DNA of 64,000 nt, from contig OX638130.1 in the NCBI GenBank assembly GCA_951804985.1, forward strand, positions 125,625,593-125,689,592. The letters are read 5' to 3'. Below, in pieces: positions 61,256-64,000 of this stretch. The stretch comes from Dryomyza anilis (Eukaryota > Arthropoda > Insecta > Diptera > Dryomyzidae). How positions within the stretch are numbered: the stretch's first letter is position 1; each line of letters begins with the position of its first letter. The notes below the pieces were generated by a model. That model ran no database searches. It was given only the letters and a program-made list of their open reading frames with translations, and was not told the DNA's origin. The position numbers and the translations under genes were made by a program.

Positions 61256-62065
61256 GTTGAACTCGTGATTTCAACAGACGGACTTTGCTAGAAGAATTTG
61301 GCGCTGATTAACAATTTTTAAATTTTTTTCTACTGAACACGCCTTTTTTTTTTGAATACACAAAAAATAACAAATGCGCATAAATATCGAGTTTTTTCTT
61401 TTAAAAATAAAAGACAAATTTCCTGATCCACACGACGAAAATTGTTTACTTATGATTTATGAATAAATCTTTCACAAAACATATTTTTTACTCATTTTTC
61501 TTATTTATAAGTCATATTCATGAATTAGGTGAAATACTTTAAAAACTGCAAATTTCATGCATAAATAACTGAAAATTACTATGTATTTATTATGAATAGG
61601 ATTCATAAATTTTACAAATTTTATTAAAAATCGTAATAGGCGAAATTATGAATATCACTTGTGTTTCATATTCGTTATTAATTATCTTAATGCGCAATTC
61701 ACGCCAATTGTGAAAAATCATGTCGCAGCTGTATTCTAAAGATAATTTAAGTAAATATGAAATTTAACAGACAAATAAATTTAAATGATGTATTTTTCCA
61801 TTGTTTTGTTAATGCTACTTTCATTACTAATGATTTCCAACTTCATGCTACGTCTATTTAGCACAATTTATGACATTTTAATCATGAATTATGAATTATA
61901 AATCATAAAATGTATTCCAGGACCTATTCCAATTACTCATGACTTATGAATATATTATACATAAAACATGACGCATTACAAGATTTTTTTTAAATCAATC
62001 TTAATAATTGATTTTTACTATAATCATATTTTATGAATAAAAACCAAATCATTATGATTACTTAC
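61256..62065. other. AT-rich DNA dense in TTATGAAT/ATTCATAA
   Basis: Many TTATGAATA, ATTCATAAA and CATGAATTATGAATTATA words between 61440 and 62040. This could be a cluster of homeodomain-type sites or simply an old repeat. No gene. Confidence 0.35.
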
Positions 62066-62796
62066 ACAGAAAAAAAATGTACATCATATTGATATATTCC
62101 GTTCTTCAAACCATGATTCATTGTATTGAAGAACCATTTATAATATTAATGACTAAAGTGTTCTTCAATATGATGAACTGTATGTGAAGAATATGTTTCA
62201 TCATATTAATAAACCAAAATATCAAATACAACATATATGTTCATCATATTGAAGAACGCTGTTCATTAAACCAAATTTCTATCAACATATTTTTTTCGTT
62301 CATTTTTTGCCGTACTTCTCAGTTCTCAAGTAGTTCTTGTGTGTTATTTCTTATATAATACATAAATTAGTAAAATGTTTTATAATATATATATTATAAT
62401 TACAACTTTTTATTAATGAAAAGTTATATTTATAAAATATATATTTGTGAAAAAAATTTATTTTTTTTCGAAAATTTTTTTTTTCAATTTTTTTTTCGAA
62501 ACAATTTTTTTTTTCCGATTTTTTTTTTAATTTTTTTCTGTTATTTTTTAAATAAAATTTTTACAACACTTTTTTTCGAATTATTTTATAAAAAAAAAAA
62601 AATTGAAAAAATATGATCAAATTCATCAATATGACAATTCAAATTCATTGTATTGAATATTTTGTTCACATATATAATGAAAGCATTCATTAATATGTCA
62701 TTTCATGAACGGTGGATCTATATGATGAATCTGGTAGTTTGGTGAAAAATTCATAATATTTATGAATAAATTCATCATTTTGAAGAATTTTCTGTA
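62066..62796. mobile_element. Possible TIR element with CATATTGA repeats
   Basis: Left end ACACAGAAAAAAAATGTACA; right side TTGAAGAATTTTCTGTATTT. Repeated CATCATATTGAAGAAC/GTTCTTCAATATGATGAAC words form internal inverted repeats. The centre (62450-62600) is poly-T/poly-A. Boundaries are uncertain. Confidence 0.35.
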
Positions 62797-63644
62797 TTTA
62801 TGAGATAATTTCTGTCAGTACATTAAATTATTTCACAACTTTACTTTTTTCGAGTCGTGCCTTCACTATACTTATGAATATCATAAACTCGTTCACTATC
62901 TTAATAATTTATTTATTTTAATCAGTAAAAACTATTTCATTACTATAATATTTTCTAGTTAGATGAATTCTACGCTACGCATTTTTTTTTTAGTATTACT
63001 AGTTTTTACTGAAACATTTCTCGAAGACAAATGTGACTTTTACTGATAACGATCCGTAGATTATAAAAAATATATATTATATATTTTTTGTTAGTACTAA
63101 AACCTTATGCAATACTACTCCATACAACCTATGAGTAATAAAAACAGTACAAACAGTACAAATCAAAGTTCGCAATCATATATTTGGTTGACTCATGTAA
63201 GCAACAGATGCGATTATTTTTATTTTGCACTTTATAAGACGTGAAAAAATAACAAAATATAAAACGTATCGCAATTCTTATCAGTTTTAGCATAAACGAC
63301 CTACAGTATAATAAATCATATATTTTCGACGTCACCTGGGGGTCTATACTTATCTGCAATATATGCCCGATAATGCTTAATTTCGAGTGTGAAGCACACC
63401 AGTCCAACATATAAACAAAAAGAGTCTGTGTCTGTGTTATCGAAGTTATACGCGTTAAAATATCGTACGATGTCAGATATTGAGTCAAAACATGCGCATA
63501 CCATGGAATTATCTTATCTCAAATAATTAGAGTAAAAAAAATCTAGATCTAAAAAACAAAACACAAGTGTACTTTTTTTTATATAAACTTTATATTGCAC
63601 TATAATTAAAAAACAATTATAAAAAAAAAATAAACTTATTAGAG
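62797..63644. other. AT-rich flank and 3' region of the P450 gene
   Basis: No separate gene is seen. A 119-codon minus frame (63129-63488) shows no family motif. The stretch just below 63645 should contain the P450 3' UTR; only non-canonical signals (AATATA on the minus strand near 63594) are visible. Confidence 0.4.
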
Positions 63645-63923
63645 TTACACACATCGGGTAATTTTCAAATGTATGCCACCCTTGCTAGAGAGCAGTACGG
63701 AACGTGGATCGAAATCGATGCAGGCCGGTGTTTGTTCGCAAACGTCCACACGATGCGTTCTGAGGAAGTGTACGAGTCCGATTTTGACCTGTACGAGTCC
63801 AGTACGCATGCCGATGCAGCTGTGCGGGCCCATGCCGAAGGGCATATAGGACATGGGCGTATGAGATTGTTTGTTCTCGGAGGAGAAGCGTTCCGGATCG
63901 AATTTTTCGGGTTCCGGCCAATA
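63645..63923 (-). CDS. Cyp6v1: Cytochrome P450, last coding exon (CYP6-like, probably Cyp6v1)
   Basis: 92 residues of the C-terminus on the minus strand, after an acceptor ATCTAG at 63929-63924 directly before TAT TGG. It opens YWPEPEKFDPERFS, the PERF motif, and has the heme loop PFGMGPHSCIG, which fits FxxGxxxCxG with Cys36 as the heme ligand. It then continues MRTGLVQVKIGLVHFLRTHRV, typical of CYP6 enzymes, microsomal monooxygenases. It ends ITRCV at 63645. The rest of the gene lies beyond the window; the remaining 77 bp (63924-64000) appear to be intron. The family call is firm. The symbol rests on the CYP6-like motif and remembered proximity of Cyp6v1 to run in Drosophila, so treat it as probable only. 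Confidence 0.85.
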   Translation of the reverse strand, partial: YWPEPEKFDPERFSSENKQSHTPMSYMPFGMGPHSCIGMRTGLVQVKIGLVHFLRTHRVDVCEQTPACIDFDPRSVLLSSKGGIHLKITRCV

Positions 63924-64000
63924 CTAGATAAAAGGATAAAACATAGTATAAGAATAATATATTTGAATAGTCGCAAGAGGAACCCCCAAAAGCCTCTCTC

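Noticed and set aside
63129..63488. 119-codon minus frame as a further P450 or separate gene exon
   Set aside because: It lies downstream of the P450 stop codon, has no P450 motif and is Ile/Tyr/Phe-rich as AT-rich DNA predicts.

Overview
The window is nuclear DNA from a higher fly (Diptera, Brachycera, probably Cyclorrhapha such as a tephritid or calyptrate). The reasons are AT-rich intergenic DNA full of small non-autonomous transposons, a Runt-domain protein that matches Drosophila Runt along its whole length, and a CYP6-type P450 fragment at the far end. I cannot fix the species from sequence alone.

Only two host protein genes are supported, both on the minus strand. The first is the pair-rule and sex-determination gene runt (run). 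It is complete, with two coding exons at 9635-9047 and 8894-7948 split by a 152-bp intron, encoding 511 residues and ending in VWRPY. The second is the last coding exon of a cytochrome P450 (63923-63645), probably the Cyp6v1 orthologue that I recall lying near run in Drosophila. About 54 kb without a convincing host gene separates the run start codon from the P450 stop codon. This is upstream of run and is a natural place for its stripe and tissue enhancers.

The 54 kb alternates between AT-rich repeat debris and islands of higher GC, less repetitive DNA. Next to run there is a promoter-like block (9.64-10.6 kb) with GAGA motifs and two CAGGTAG (Zelda-type) sites. At 24.0-24.65 kb an island holds five CAGGTA-type motifs and four GGATTA (Bicoid-type) motifs, the pattern of a blastoderm enhancer. 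At 36.5-38.4, 44.15-44.65 and 52.3-52.5 kb there are blocks dense in TTTATG/CATAAA (Caudal or Abd-B type). The first two of these ranges share one 30-bp element in three places, once inverted. These regulatory readings are inference.

Mobile DNA is plentiful. There is one intact non-LTR retrotransposon (17.03-20.54 kb, a 962-residue endonuclease plus reverse transcriptase ORF), a tRNA-derived SINE family (one young copy with a 14-bp target duplication), and many terminal-inverted-repeat elements. These include four full copies of a ~390-bp family with matching 2-bp flanks, a foldback-like family with internal hairpins, and several single hairpin elements, some of them nested. Tandem arrays are also prominent: a 9-bp array at the left edge, three arrays of one 19-bp self-complementary unit (43.3, 45.8 and 53.5 kb, one inverted relative to the others), a 12-bp array at 57.9-59.4 kb and a T-rich higher-order repeat at 38.8-40.5 kb.

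I found no CRISPR array, no credible functional tRNA or rRNA gene, and no operon-like organisation. The most interesting material is non-coding: the putative early-embryo enhancer islands and the self-complementary satellite and foldback families.
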